Shown: positions 35,765 to 49,371 of the stretch, one piece after another
Layout: each line of letters begins with the position of its first letter
Position numbering within the stretch: the stretch's first letter is position 1
Notes under the pieces: generated by a model
What the model was told of the DNA's origin: nothing
Database searches by the model: none
Seen by the model: the letters and a program-made list of their open reading frames with translations, nothing else
From: Paraspadella gotoi
Lineage: Eukaryota > Chaetognatha
DNA: 64,000 nt
Direction of reading: 5' to 3'
Assembly: GCA_051294375.1 (NCBI GenBank)
Contig: CM119267.1
Location: 3,159,344-3,223,343, forward strand
Program-made: the position numbers and the translations under genes

Positions 35765-36240
35765 ATTGGCCGAGAGACTCCAAAAAGAAAATAAAAATAA
35801 AATAGAAAGAGAAATAAAAAACCCAGATAAATAAAATCGGAAATTTTGACGATCCGCCTTTCATTTGGATTTTCATTTCATACCTAAATATAAATGCCGC
35901 CAAATAAATAGTATAAAAATTCGGATCTTTTTTTGAAAGAATTTAATAAAAAAAAATTTGTTTTGGTTTGTTTGACTCCCGTCGATTCTCCGAAGTTCAT
36001 TTGGAGGAAGAAAAAAAATTTGAAAGAAATTCCGCGGAACCCAATTTTTATTTGTGAATTGTTGGTAAATTGAACGTATTTATTATTTTTTAAAAGATTT
36101 TTGATCGTTTTATTTATTTCTTTATTTTTTTGTTTTGGCCATTTTTCCGTTTTGGGGGAATTATAAATCCATAAAGGAAACTGCATGTTGCATTTTTAGG
36201 TAGAAAGCGTGCGAGAGAAAGCGCGAGAATGAGACCTTGG

Positions 36241-36242
<2 letters not shown>

Positions 36243-36287
<45 letters not shown>
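36243..36287. repeat. (GA)n array
   Basis: Pure dinucleotide array immediately upstream of a short open segment at 36313. Confidence 0.95.
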
Positions 36288-36288
<1 letters not shown>

Positions 36289-36312
36289 TTAAGAGTCGAG
36301 AAATGCTCCGGC

Positions 36313-36438
36313 ATGAGCGTCGTAAGGCAACGAGTCGAGATGGAACCGCCGACCGTCGTCGTCTATGGAACCGAAGAGGAGAGACCATTCAAGGCTGACA
36401 TCCAGTCGGAACCCGCGGTCACCGGCCCTACGGTGTGA
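36313..36438 (+). CDS. Possible short exon, unidentified
   Basis: An ATG frame of 41 codons (MSVVRQRVEMEPPTVVVYG, then EEERPFKADIQSEP) has balanced, protein-like composition in a repeat desert. It ends in TGA right after a GT (ACG|GTGTGA). A stronger donor (CTACG|GTGAGA) lies at about 36470 in another frame. No homologue is recognised. Confidence 0.2.
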   Translation: MSVVRQRVEMEPPTVVVYGTEEERPFKADIQSEPAVTGPTV

Positions 36439-36916
36439 AATGGGAATGGGACCGAGAGGTGGACTACGGTGAGAATAATGAATTTAGAACGTAATAACAC
36501 GAGTATAAATTTTTTTCCTATTTTTTATAGATTTTTTCATTTTTTAAAAAAAAACAAGTGAGAGAGAGAGGGAGGACGGAGATTGAGGATGAGAGAGGAG
36601 AGATGAGGAAGAGAGAGAGAGAGAGAGAGATAGCCAGAGGGACAGAGAGAAATGTAATTCGACGACGTATATAAAGATTTTTCACTCCTCAGCTTAATTC
36701 TTGGGTGATATGAAGAATGTGATAGACGATCGATGCCACTAACGTGAGAATCGTGAGAGATCAGAATCACTACTGTGAGACCGATAGGTTCAAGGACTAA
36801 TTTTTTAAAGCTAATTTACTAGACGATATAAATTTTTCATTAAACAACAAATTTAATAATTATTTAACAAGTTGAACACAAAATCATGATTAATTCGAGG
36901 TTAAGAAATAAACTCT
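36439..36916. repeat. (GA)-rich arrays, no gene seen
   Basis: Interrupted GA arrays at 36556-36630. Confidence 0.6.
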
Positions 36917-37145
36917 GGGCCTTGTTTTCCCAGAAAGCCCCCCTTTTTCATTTGAAGTTTTGAATTAAGTCAATTTTTTGAGTTAATGATTAGGTTATAG
37001 ATTAGGAATTAGGTTAATGATTAGGGTGAGGGATTAAAGTTTGAAGTTAATGGTTAGTGCTAGAAATTAGAGATTACAATTAGAGGTTGGGTTATGAATT
37101 TAAGAACATGATTAAGTATTAAGTTTAAAATCCAATTTCGGGATA
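36917..37145 (+). mobile_element. MITE family M copy (M1), right end lost
   Basis: The left inverted end GGGCCTTGTTTTCCCAGAAA is at 36917, followed by TTAGG-like words. The copy breaks off in a purine tract after ATTTCGGGATAAAG, so the right end is missing. Confidence 0.55.
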
Positions 37146-38955
37146 AAGAAAGAGAAAAAGGAGTGAGAAGAGAAGGAGATGGAGGAAGAGGAAAAAGAGG
37201 GGGAAAATGGAGAAGAGGGGGAAGAGGAAGAAGAAGGGAAAGAGGAAGAGGAAAACAATCGAACTCCAAAACATAATTTTTTTAACATCGGAATTTGATT
37301 TTCCCGCCAGTTGGGAGTGAAGTTCCTGTGGCAGCAAATTCACAGTTCCGGTGTGTGTGTTTTTTTTTTGACTCATCGTTTATGAGTTGACAATGTGGTG
37401 CTTCTATTGTTTTATTTTTTAACTTTTTTAAGTTTTGCTAATATTTTGCATATCAAATCAGTAATAAATCTAGTAAAAAACTTTATCACCAAAAGTTCGG
37501 TCTCAGGGAGAAAAAGATTTTAAAACATTGAAAAGAATCCATTGAGAAAAATTGAAACTTAATAGAGAGGGATCTGCATTAACCCATTTTGCCTTAGACC
37601 TTTTCAAGTAATAAAAGCTAAATCGAAAAGATTCCCTGATTTTCAACTCCATTCAATTCAAACTCTTTAACTTTATTACCAAAAAAAAAAAAAACCCTTC
37701 ATCAAGCTAAAAGACAAGCCGAAGGAAAAAATGTGTATTATTAATTAATTATTTTTTATTTTAAAACAAGGAGAAAGGGAAAGAAAAAGATAAATCGTGG
37801 TTTCGCGATATATCCATTTCTGTCTGTACCCGAGGGCAGGGAGAGTACGTCGAATGAGAGTGACGGAGATAGAGATGAGAAATTCGAATTACGGAGAGCA
37901 CGAGCAGAGAGAGAGAGAGAGAGAGAGAGACCAGCTGGCTCCTCATTTTTTTGGGCTCAGCTTCGCGATGTGGAAAAAAAGGGAGAAACTCAAATAAACA
38001 AAATAAAAAGAGGGAAAAAAAATAGGAAATTAATTAGGGGATCTTAGTTTCGGTGGCCTCGGGTAGTTGACCTTTTGTCTGTCAACAGTGTCGCCATCTC
38101 GAGAGGGAAGAGAAGGAAAAAAATGGAAACAAATGATCCCGAGGTAAAAAATGGAAGAAATGGGCCGAACAAAAGACAAGCGGGTCTATTTAGGCGGAGG
38201 GTGACGGAGAATAAAAGAAATGAATGCGAATGTTTGGTTTGTAAGTTAGTTTAACAGATAATTCAAAGGTTTGTCAGAAATTAGTTAAATAATAAAAATC
38301 TTCCAATTCTAATGAGTATTCTAACTGTTAAATCAAAGGTTTGTTTGTCAACTAATAATTTGAAAATTAGTTCCGTACTAAAAATATTTCAAATTCCAAC
38401 GGCTTGTGAGTTAGTTTAACCGTTAAATTCAAGGGTTTGTTATTTAAAGATCTTTCAATTAATTCTCTCATAAATCATCTTATTTTTCCTCATTTGAAAA
38501 TTGAAAATATTTTCGAATCGCGAAAATTAGGTCTGATAAAGATCGTCTTTTGTTTTGGAGAAAAAACATTGAGATTTGTTTTGTATGTGAAATCGTGAAG
38601 TTGATTAAAGGAAAAACGAAAAGGAGTTGATAGGAGCGAACGAAGTAGCGAACTAAGTAACGAACGGAGGAGCGAACGAAAATGTGAGAGAACGAAAAGA
38701 AGCGAACGAGAAATTAATTCAGTGAATGGACGTCGACGAAAAATGACGAGAATAAAGATTTGTTTTCTTTTTCTGATTTCCTGTTGATGAAATTAGAGAA
38801 AAANNNNNNNNNNNNNNNNNNNNNNNNNCAAAGAAAAAAAGAAACATAAAAATATAAACGTGAAAAGAGAATGAGGAAATACACAAAAATAAATTTGGAA
38901 ATATTTACAAAGTTTGGAATTAAGTGTAGGAAGAAAAGAGAGATCGAGAGATAAT

Positions 38956-39000
<45 letters not shown>

Positions 39001-39092
39001 AGAGAGGAGAAGAGAGAATTCGATTGTAAAACCGAGCACGTTCCTTTAGGGATGATGAAGAAGATATGAAAAGAATGAACACATGGCATGGA

Positions 39093-39163
<71 letters not shown>

Positions 39164-39212
39164 GAGAGAGAAAAGAAGTGGAAGAAAATTGTGAGGTGGG
39201 GGAGGAGAAAAA
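37146..39212. repeat. Purine-rich and AT-rich intergenic DNA with GA arrays and one gap
   Basis: GA/GGA-rich at 37146-37255, (GA)n at 37906-37930, 38957-39016 and 39096-39174, and an N gap at 38804-38828. A GAACGAA-like series occurs at 38635-38710. No gene supported. Confidence 0.6.
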
Positions 39213-39812
39213 AACACGTTTTTCAGGTTTAACAAAATTTTCGCTTCCAATTTCTGTTCAGTCCTGAATCTTGTCACGCGCTAATCTGCCACGCCTTTAA
39301 TACTGTCACCGATAAAGGAAAAGTGTCACGGCGTGGCGAGTACGAGATCTAAAAAAAATTAACTATGGCCGAATTTGACAAAAATAAAAAAATGTAATTC
39401 CAATGTGAATATAAAGTGAATTAGAATATATGGAATTCTGAAATGATTTTTTGTGAATAGAAAACCATGAATGCGGAGAAACGGAGAGGCAGATGGTAGT
39501 GAAATATGTCAACGAAATTGAGCAGGTTTTTTTTGAAAGTGAATTTAGCAATAAACTAGATGTGAAGGAAAAAAAGTGACGGTTACGACTCGGGTTCAGA
39601 TGGAATCTTCCCCCCCCCCAGCGCGGTAAACGTATGCACGGGAAAGACAGAGACGCAGTCAAGCGCAGCAAGAAAGGAGGGAGTCGCCAGACGCGTGCGC
39701 GGCGGAGAAAGTAAAACACGAAAAGTAAACAAAGAGATGAAGAACAAAAAACAAAAGGATTCGGAGAAATTAGTGGAGAAAAACGAAGAGAAAAGAAGAG
39801 ATGAAAGAGAAT

Positions 39813-39885
<73 letters not shown>

Positions 39886-41437
39886 ATTGACAAAATAATC
39901 AAGGGAAAAATCTCTGTTCTCCTCGTAATGAGAGATCAATCGGAACTCATTCCATCCGACGATTTTCGCGCGAAGGAACTAAATTAGTCAGCCAATCAAA
40001 TCGACGAACGAAATTAGTTTCAGCCAATCAAATCACGTAAAAATAAACAAACAAGTGAAAACCAAAGAGTAAAGCGGAACGAATAGTCGATGTTTATTTC
40101 AGCCTCGGATTAAAAGATAACATTTTAAGCAATTATCAAATATAAAAAAAAAATGATAAAATAAAATAAGTAGAAGCAAAACGTTTGAAATTGGTTTCAA
40201 ACAACGTCTGTTACAATAAAAATCGTTGTTGAAACCAATTTCAACGTCTTCCGCTAATATCAAAACACAACGAAACGAAAGGAAATATTACGATGCCTAA
40301 AATAAAATAATAATTTAATAATAATCTTATTAGAAAAAGACTCTATAATAAAATCATGAGAGTGATGGTTTAATTTTCCATAGTTTAGAAAAAATATTGC
40401 GAGCCTCACCGACTCTGTACGGGCGTCACAAAGTTTAATCAGCGTCACATTCACGATAAGACGAAATTGTGTGAGAAAAAAAAAAGATAAAGTGAAAACA
40501 GAAAAATAGTTTAAAGGCCCGAGGACAAATAAAAGATGGATAAAAGCTGTCAAAATAAAATAAACTAAATAGAGAAGGGAGAAGTAGTAAGGCGAGAAAG
40601 CGAAGAAAGGTATGAGATTTGCGAAAGAAATAGAAAAAGTAAAAAGAGAAGTATTAACGCTTGGAAAGAGAGAGGAGAATTTGAGTATTTCTTCGTTGAA
40701 GGTTTTATGAGTTTGATTTGGTCGAGACTCGAGTCGTCGTCTGCTCCGTGGATGAAGGGGAAAGTTTATGGGAGGTTTGTCGTGGCGTTTATTGACGTGG
40801 CGTTGAGCGTCGATGGCGTTAGGCTGTGCGTGCCCTCTTCAAGCTTTTCCTTCCCCTTCTCCTCTTCCCCTAACTCCCCGTTCCCCCCTCTCCTCCTCCC
40901 TCCCCTATCTCCCTCCCTCTCCTCCTCCCCTCCCTCCCTATCCTCCCTAACGTCGCAGAATAGAAATCTGATTATCTGACGAAAAAAAAAAATCGTCCGA
41001 ATTTTTTAACGGAAATTTCAGTTTTTATTTTTTTAACATTTTTTAAAAAAATTCTTTTGATCGTTTACATAATCGTTTAATCGTTTCGAATGTCGGTCGC
41101 TTGGAGGGGAGGTTTGTAGTTAGTTGAGTTAGTTAGTTGAGGTCAGTATGTTAGGTTAGTTTAGGTTAGTTAGTTTAGTTAGTTAGTTAGTTAATTGGAA
41201 TGGATTTCTTTTTTATTTAAAGAATAAATTCATTATATAATAATTAGAGATAACGTCGGGGGTGAAAAAAAGAGAAAGACCCGGAAAAATATTTGTTTGG
41301 AATCCGAACCAAAGAAATTAAGGAAGACAGAAAGATAATGAAGACAGAAGACAGAAAAGGAATAGGAATTAAAAAGAAACAATAACAGGATATATATTGA
41401 AGACAGAAAACGGAACAGAGAGAGAAATTAAAGAAAA

Positions 41438-42250
41438 AACAAGAACGGTAATTCAAATGTGTTGCGCCGCAGTGATGCCTTATCACGTATATTTCTATAT
41501 TTGCACTTTTTATTAAAGTAGCCCAATTGCTGGGCTCCTGAAGCAGCGGACTACAACACACGCACAAAAATCGTATCTTTTTGTAACTTCCATCGTCGTT
41601 TTTTAATGCGTCACTCATTTTGTCGTCGCTCTCACCGCGCTACTGCTTCCTCCATCGTTCAAATTATCGTTGTTGTTTCTGTCGATCCTGATCTTGACGG
41701 AGGCTTAAATTATTCTTTCTCCTATCAGCAAGCCAGAATTTATTGTTGCAAAAGTAACGTCGGGAAAACAACCCTAATCTACTTACCCTAATCCCAACCC
41801 TAATTCCCACCTTAATCACAACCCTATCTTATCCCTTAACCCTAATCCCAACCCTAATCCCTAATATCTATCCCCTAAACTAACCTTATCCTTACCGAAC
41901 CCTAAACAAGTATCCATCGTTCAAATTATCATGGTCGTTTTTGTCATACGGCAAGGGGATGATGATTGAAAGACCTATATTTCTCGTGACATGAATGACA
42001 TAACATGATTACATGACTAAATAACTTCTTAGCCCGTGCATTTATGACACGCATCGGAATTTCGTCTTTATTCTTTATTGTTATAGGATTTCCTGAAGGC
42101 GGCGCTAGCAGTCCTTCTATTAGAGTTTTTCTGGTCTTACAATGAGCAACAACTATATGCAAGTGATGAATATTTTATGACGACCGATCGACCACCAGAC
42201 CACCGAAAAGTGACTTATAGAGTAGCTCCGCGAGTACTCGCGACAACTAA
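41438..42250 (+). mobile_element. DINE/Helentron-like element with internal insert (copy A)
   Basis: The 5' end AACAAGAACGGTAATTC is at 41438, TGTTGCGCCGC follows, hairpin CGCGAGTACTCGCG is at 42229-42242 and CTAA at 42247-42250. Compared with 58225-58520, about 500 bp is inserted after CACGTATATTTC. The insert is bounded by repeated CCATCGTTCAAATTATC and includes an AACCCTAATCCC array (41767-41905). Confidence 0.65.
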
Positions 42251-42384
42251 AAAAAATGCAGTAACGAATCTGAGTTAGCCCTTAATCTTGAAGAGAATGA
42301 GTTACCAGATCCAAGATCCGAAATGAGATCAAAATGTGATGAAATCAGAGATTTTTTATCTCATTGGTAGTTAAATAATGTCAT

Positions 42385-43130
42385 TGTTCTAGAATTATAT
42401 TTGGTTTAATATCCTAGAAGCCGGGTTCACCCGTTGTTGTCGGTAGAGTCATTTCACTCTACTCCGCTCTCGGACCGCTCTCTAATCTCTACGCGCGAAA
42501 TCTTAGCGCCGATCAGCTAATCGGCTCCCGATGCTAAGGCTAGCGTCCGCATGCCCCATGTGCTGTGCCAGCGGCGCTGCATCGTGCCATCTTTCTTTAC
42601 AGTCCCAAATTTATATCTATAATTCATTTCTAACAGCGCAAGTGCTTCGCAGCTGACATGCAATTTTCCCTTCGTGCTGCTCTTCATTTTGCTTACCTCA
42701 GGCTCCGTGGTCTGCCGCATTGACCGCTCCGCCTGTCCGCTCCGCATTCGCTGCTGCGTCCCGATCCTCGCTCAATTTCGCTCCATCGGTCTGCTGCATT
42801 GACCGCTCCGTAGTTCTGCTACTGCATCTCGATCCTTGCTCAATTTCCGCTCCTCGCGTCAGCTTGCTCGACCAGCTACTCCTTGTCTCCTCTGAATTCT
42901 CACGTACCGCCAGCCGCAGCAGCCACAGCCCTTCTGAATTTGTTCTTTCGCGCCCGCCTCAGCCGCGGCGTCGCGCCAGTCCTGCACAAACTGTGCGGCA
43001 TAAGTTCACCAGACTCCGATTCAACATTTCAACTCATATCTCAAGCATTTTTTACCATATGATTGAAGCGGCAATACGTCCAACTTGATTCGTCTTTGGT
43101 AATCTCACCTCGGCCGCCAAAAAACTATAA
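42385..43130 (-). repeat. Ty3 LTR, copy A
   Basis: Starts TGTTCTAGAATTATATTTGG and corresponds to 50643-51410 in copy B, with many small deletions. Confidence 0.55.
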
Positions 43131-43316
43131 GTTCCTTCTCCTCCTTTCCCCTGTATTCTCGGGCGTTGACGTGAGAGAGCGTTGCACGCCCCCTCAACGA
43201 ACGAAAAGGTAAGAGGCGTGACGCAGGCGTCAAGGAGATGAATTTGTGGTTTGACGATGTGTAGAGGTTATGCGTTGGCTCAAGCCGAGCAACCTCGAGC
43301 CGAGATGAGCGAACGT

Positions 43317-44077
43317 GCCGTCAACGTTGTGCGCGTTCCGCGGCATTCACTTCGGTTTGGGATGAAACAGTGCCGGAATGCTATGGGTCGCCATAGACTA
43401 ATTCTGCCGGCTAGCGCCGACGTCGGTTTTAAAAGAATGATGGCTAGTAATGAGTACCATTGCCTTGGTATCGCGCCCAACGCGATAGTGATCTTCAAAC
43501 GGCGAAGGAATCTCTCGACCAAGCCGTTTGATTGGGGATGGTAAGCGTATAAGGATGAGTTAATTCCCATGAGGATAAAAGTTGACGCCATGTTGCTGAT
43601 AAGAATTGGGACCGCGGTCCGGTCGTCACTGTCGCTGGACGCCGAATGTTGAATCCAGCCTTTGGATGAAGGCGTCGGCGACGGTTTTGGCGAGAATGTC
43701 CTTCTATGGGGACAGCGATTGGCCAACATGTAAACGGTCGACCACGGTTAGAACGTAGTTATATCGTTCGAGGGAGGGGACTGACAAGTCGATATGAAAT
43801 ATGGCTGAAACGTTTATCGGGTAACTCGAAGTGCCGATCTCGGGAATCGTATTGCGGACGACTTGGCGCCTTGGCATCCTTGACATTCGCAACCATCTGG
43901 AGACGTTGGACGCATTGAGGGCCACACACAAATTTGTCCGCGTGATTGACGCGTTCTCTCGACGCGGGATGGCGAGATTGTGGATTGTCTCGAAAACGCG
44001 TCGACGCCATGAAAAGGACAAAAGGTCTGATGAGCCGTTGCTGACGTCGACGGTGATCGTCGACGTGCAGGGTAATT
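43317..44077 (-). pseudogene. Ty3 integrase, frame-broken copy A
   Basis: Corresponds to 51617-52403. Fragments such as PYHPQSNGLVERFLRRLK and SNVSRWLRMSR lie in different frames because of single-base deletions relative to copy B. These may be sequencing errors rather than real decay. Confidence 0.8.
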
Positions 44078-44369
44078 ATTTCTTTAATGACAGCAGTGCA
44101 GCTTTTCCAGAATATAAACTTGTAAAGATAATGCTCAGATTTTTGTAGTATCTGAGCGACCACAATAATAACGGCCAACAAATACTATAACAGCATAATA
44201 AACGCAATAAACGACGATAACTAAACATGCTCGATATGTAGTGAATTGATATTCCCGCTATAAACGACGTCTCCTACTTTTTTAAAGTCACCTTCAGCTC
44301 CGCACCTCCTCATTCGCTTTGTTTCCTTGATTTGGTTTTGCTCAGGTTGACGCCTCGTGTTCTTTTTTC

Positions 44370-45200
44370 TCCCGGTTGACTGGGTGTGTTGACGTGGGTG
44401 TTTGGGCGCGGGTGCCTTTGACTCTTTACGTCGAGTCCCCCCACCGCCCGCCTTTCTCGGCCTTTCCTTCCCCTTGCGGATTATTTATATGTTTTTTCCT
44501 TATTTGCTCTTATTATTTTAATTTTAATTTGTTTGTTCTTTCGTCCTTTTTTGGTTTGGGCCTGCATTTGTTACTTTGACTTCGGTTTGTCCTCCATGTC
44601 TCGTCTGATTTCGGGTTGATAGATTTCATCGGCTCCACCTTTTGGGCGAGTATCTCTTCCCTCAGGGCAATTCCAACTCCTCGCCACTTGTTCGCTTCTG
44701 GTCATCCCGGCCAAATTTTTTCTTCATACTCCTGAGTTCCTGCTTTCTTGCACTCTCGCTTAATTTGGCGCTCATCTTCAACCATCGATGTTATTCCGAG
44801 TTGCTGTTGGTTGTTCCCTTCAGTTTAGGATTTCCTTTTCATCATTTCATACGTTTGTAATTGCCTATCTGGTTCCCGCGACCGGCTCTTTTCCGTATCT
44901 GCCTGTTTTTCTGCGATCCCTCTTTCTCTTTCTCCTCCCACTCGTCCTCTCGTTATTATCCCTGATGTTTTCTTCTGATGAAATCCAAAGTTTTCCATGA
45001 CCAGTTCCTTCTCGTTGCAACCGCCCCAAGGCTTCTCTGATACTTTGACTTCACCCAAATCCGAGGAATGCCATTTCATCTGGCTCCGCGTCACTAGGGA
45101 GCCTGAAAGTCGTGTTTTGCTTGGCCGCTGCCTTTGAGACTTCTTCGGACTCTCGCCTTGTTCTGAACGCGTCGATCACCCACTGATTTATTCGTTTGTA
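44370..45200 (-). pseudogene. Gag-like/coiled-coil remnant, copy A
   Basis: Matches the copy B region 52660-53594 but is more broken. No intact frame. Confidence 0.4.
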
Positions 45201-45589
45201 TTACTATTTGGATTTGCATTCGTTTTTTGTAAATAGTTTTTTTGTTTGTACTCTTTACCTTGCCAGTGAGCCAAACTCAAATTCCTCTTGTTCTTCCTTC
45301 TTACTCCTATTTTGATGAAGGTCCGCATCTTGTTCTATTTCGTTTTTCTCCCTCTTTTTTTCTTTTTGAACTCGAATTTTCGAATTACTATATATCTATC
45401 GTCGTTTTTTACTCTATCGGCTCCCGTGTTGACGGTCGCTACGAGATTTGCTTGCTTTGAATCTTTTCTTTCCAATCTCGTTTTCTTTTATCGCGCCGTT
45501 GTGGCGGATGTTTGTTTCTCCTCTACTCAAGTTTGAGCGCATTAGTGATTATTGTGCTTCTGATCAATTTTTCATTTATTAATTTTACC

Positions 45590-45992
45590 ATGGCTTCTCT
45601 GTTGCGCGGTCTGTTTCAGTTATCCTTCCTAACCGCCAGACGTCTCATGGAAGGTTGTTTTCTACTACTATCACTAATTTTCCTATTTTCCTGTCGTCAT
45701 ATATTTGTCCATTTTTGTCGTTTTTGGAGAGTTGTCCAATATTCGGTTGACCATCTGGTCCAAAATTCAATCCGCTGCTTCTCTTACTGTTTCCAAGTCG
45801 CCCTCATTCGGTCTCCCTCTTCTGGGTGTGAGGTAGTAAAGTCAATGCTGTTGACGAGTGGGTATATGGGTATATAAAGTTCATGGGAGATAGTACTGTC
45901 CTTCGGTTGGATCTGAGGATGTGTATGTAAGGGTCGATGGTTAGTATCCCTTGATATTTCGCATAGTATTTCGTAAAAGTGTCTAGATCTGG
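45590..45992 (-). pseudogene. BEL/Pao integrase C-terminus, copy A
   Basis: Matches 53990-54394 of copy B and is cut off at the A/B junction. Confidence 0.6.
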
Positions 45993-46512
45993 AAAAAAAA
46001 CGTTTTCAGGTTTAACAAAATTTTCGGTTCCAATTTCTGTTCAGTCCTGAATCTTGTCACGCGCTAATCTGCCACGCCTTTATACTGTCACGCGATAAAG
46101 GAAAAGTGTCACGGGCGTGGCGAGTACGAAGATCTAAAAAAAATTAACAATGGCGAATTTGACAAAATAAAAAATGTAATCCAATGGAGAGTATAAGTGA
46201 ATAGAATATATGGAATTCTGAAAATACTTTTTTGTGAATAGAAAACCATGAATGCGGTGAAACGGAGAGGCAGATGGTAGTGAAATATGTCAACGAAATT
46301 GAGCAGGTTTTTTTGAAAGTGAATTTAGCAAATAAACTAGATGTGAAGGGAAGAAAAAGTGACGGTTACGACTCGGGTTCACATGGAATCTTCCCCCCCC
46401 CCAGCGCGCGTAAAACGTATGCACGGGAAGAAGGAGACGCAGTCAAGCGCAAGCAAGAAAGGAGGGGAGTCGCCAGAGCGCGTGCGCGGCGGGAGAAAGT
46501 AAAACACGAAAA

Positions 46513-46692
46513 NNNNNNNNNNNNNNNNNNNNNNNNNNNNNNNNNNNNNNNNNNNNNNNNNNNNNNNNNNNNNNNNNNNNNNNNNNNNNNNNNNNNNNNN
46601 NNNNNNNNNNNNNNNNNNNNNNNNNNNNNNNNNNNNNNNNNNNNNNNNNNNNNNNNNNNNNNNNNNNNNNNNNNNNNNNNNNNNNNNNNNNN
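46513..46692. other. Assembly gap
   Basis: 180 N. Copy A shows (GA)n-rich DNA at the equivalent place. Confidence 0.99.
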
Positions 46693-46726
<34 letters not shown>

Positions 46727-48333
46727 TGACAAAATAATCAAAGGAAAAATCTCTGTTCTCCTCGTAATGAGAGATCAATCGGAACTCGATTCCATCCGAC
46801 GGATTTTCGCGCGAAGGAACTAAATTAGTTTCAGCCAATCAAATCGACGAACGAAATTAGTTTCAGCCAATCAAATCCACGTAAAAATAAACAAACAAGC
46901 GAAAACAAAAGAGTAAAGCGGAACGAATGAGTCGATTGTTTATTTCAGCCTCGGATTAAAAGATAACATTTTAAGCAATTATCAAAATATAAAAAAAAAA
47001 TGATAAAATAAAAATAAGTAGAAGACGTTTGAAATTGGTTTCAACAACGTCTTGTTACAATAAAAATCGTTGTTGAAACCAATTTCAAACGTCTTCCGCT
47101 AATACAAAACACAAAGAAACGAAAGGAAATTTACGATGCCTAAAATGAAAATAATAATTTAATAATAATCTATTAGAAAAACGACTCTAATAATAAATCA
47201 TGAGTTTATGGGTTTATTTTTCCATAGTTTAGAAAAAAGTATTGCGGAGCCTCTCCACTCTGTACGGCGCGTCACCAAAGTTAAATCCGTCACATTCACG
47301 AAAGACAGAAATTATGTGAGAAAAAAAAGATAAAGTGAAACAGAAAAAATGTTTAAGGCCCGGAGGACATTAAAAGATGGATAAAAGCTGGTCAAAATAA
47401 AATAACTAAAATAGAGAAGGAGAAGTAAGATAGGCGAGAAAGCGAAGAAAGGATATGAGATTTCGGAAAGAAATAGAAAAGTAAAAAGAGAAGTATTAAC
47501 GCTTGGAAAGAGAGAGGAGAATTTGAGTATTTCTTCGGTTGAAGGTTTTATGAGGTTGATTTCGGTCGAGACTCGAGTCGTCGTTTGCTCCTGGATGAGG
47601 GGGGAAAATGTTTATGGGAGGTTTGTCGTCTTGGCGTTTATGACGTGGCGTTGAGTCGATGGCGTTGGCGTCCCCTCTCCTCCCTCCCCCTCTCTCCCTC
47701 CCCCTCTCCCCGTTCCTCCCCTCCTCCTCCCCTCCTTCCCTCCCCTCACTCCCTCCCTCCCTCCCCCTCCCTCCCTCCCCTCTCTCCCTTCCCCTCTCTC
47801 CCCTCCCCTATCTCCCTCCCCCTCTCAACGTCGCAGAATAGAAATCTGATTATCTGACGAAAAAAAAAAATCGTCGCGAATTTTTTTAACGGAAATTCTT
47901 AGTTTTTATTTTTTCAATTTTTTTTAAAAAATTCTTTTGATCGTTTACATAATCGTTTAATCGTTTCGAATGTCGGTCGCTTGGAGGGGAGGTTAGTTAG
48001 TTAGTTAGTTAGTTGAGGTCAGTTTGTTAGTTAGTTTAGGTTAGTTAGTTTAGTTAGTTTAGTTAGTTATTGGAATGGATTTTTTTTTATTAAAGATATA
48101 AATTCATTATATAATAATTAGAGTATAACGTCGGGGGTGAAAAAAAGAGAGAAAGACCCGGAAAAATATTTGTTTGGGAATCCGAACCATAAGGAAAAGA
48201 AATTGAAGGCCGAAGACAGAAAAGGGATAGAAATTGAAGACAGAAGACAGAAAAGGAATAGGAATTAAAAAGAAGACATAACAGGGATATATATTGAAGA
48301 CAGAAAACGGAACAGAGAGAGAAATTAAAGAAA

Positions 48334-48550
48334 AACAAGAACGGTAATTCAAATGTGTTGCGCCGCAGTGACTGCCTTATCACGTATATTTCTATATTTG
48401 GCACTTTTTATTAAAGTAGCCCAATTGCTGGGGCTCCTGGCAGCGGACTCAAACACACGCACAAAAATCGTATCTTTTGTAACTTCCATCGTCGTTTTAT
48501 GCGTCACTCATTTTGTCGTCGCTCTCACCGTCGCTACTGCTTCCTCCATC
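48334..48550 (+). mobile_element. DINE/Helentron-like element, 5' part (copy B)
   Basis: Starts AACAAGAACGGTAATTC and is cut by the palindrome. An inverted copy of the same end lies at 48611-48828. The remaining 3' part is at 49946-50502. Confidence 0.65.
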
Positions 48551-49137
48551 AAAGAATATTAAGCCTCCGTCAAGATCAGGATCGACAGAAACAACAACGA
48601 TAATTTGAACGATGGAGGAAGGCAGTAGCGACGGTGAGAGCGACGACAAAATGAGTGACGCATAAAACGACGATGGAAGTTACAAAAGATACGATTTTTG
48701 TGCGTGTGTTTAGTCCGCTGCTACAGGAGCCCCAGCAATTGGGCTACTTTAATAAAAAGTGCCAAATATAGAAATATACGTGATAAGGCAGTCACTGCGG
48801 CGCACACATTTGAATTACCGTTCTTGTTTTTCTTTAATTTCTCTCTCTGTTCCGTTTTCTGTCTTCAATATATATCCCTGTTATGTCTTCTTTTTAATTC
48901 CTATTCCTTTTCTGTCTTCTGTCTTCAATTTCTATCCCTTTTCTGTCTTCGGCCTTCAATTTCTTTTCCTTATGGTTCGGATTCCCAAACAAATATTTTT
49001 CCGGGTCTTTCTCTCTTTTTTTCACCCCCGACGTTATACTCTAATTATTATATAATGAATTTATATCTTTAATAAAAAAAAAATCCATTCCAATAACTAA
49101 CTAAACTAACTAACCTAAACTAACTAACAAACTAACT

Positions 49138-49197
<60 letters not shown>

Positions 49198-49371
49198 AAA
49201 CCTCCCTCCAAGCGACCGACATTCGAAACGATTAAACGATTATGTAAACGATCAAAAGAATTTTTAAAAAAATTTAAAAAAATAAAAACTAAAAATTTCC
49301 GTTAAAAAAATTCGCGACGATTTTTTTTTTCGTCAGATAATCAGATTTCTATTCTGCGACGTTGAGAGGGG

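Larger units (their letters stand above)
39213..45992 (+). repeat. Duplicated unit, copy A
   Basis: From ACGTTTTTCAGGTTTAACAA to AGTGTCTAGATCTGG it matches copy B (45993-54394) in the same order and orientation. Copy A differs mainly by scattered 1-2 base losses, often in homopolymers, that break frames open in copy B. Confidence 0.85.

Noticed and set aside
41767-41905. True telomere end
   Set aside because: The array lies inside a mobile-element insert and is duplicated with it.
43251-43544. Plus-strand frame over the integrase region of copy A
   Set aside because: Antisense to the integrase remnant.
48090-49072. A gene duplicated in inverted orientation (matching frames at 48090-48404 minus and 48698-49072 plus)
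   Set aside because: The frames are identical only because they lie on the arms of the palindrome. The sequence is non-coding repeat.
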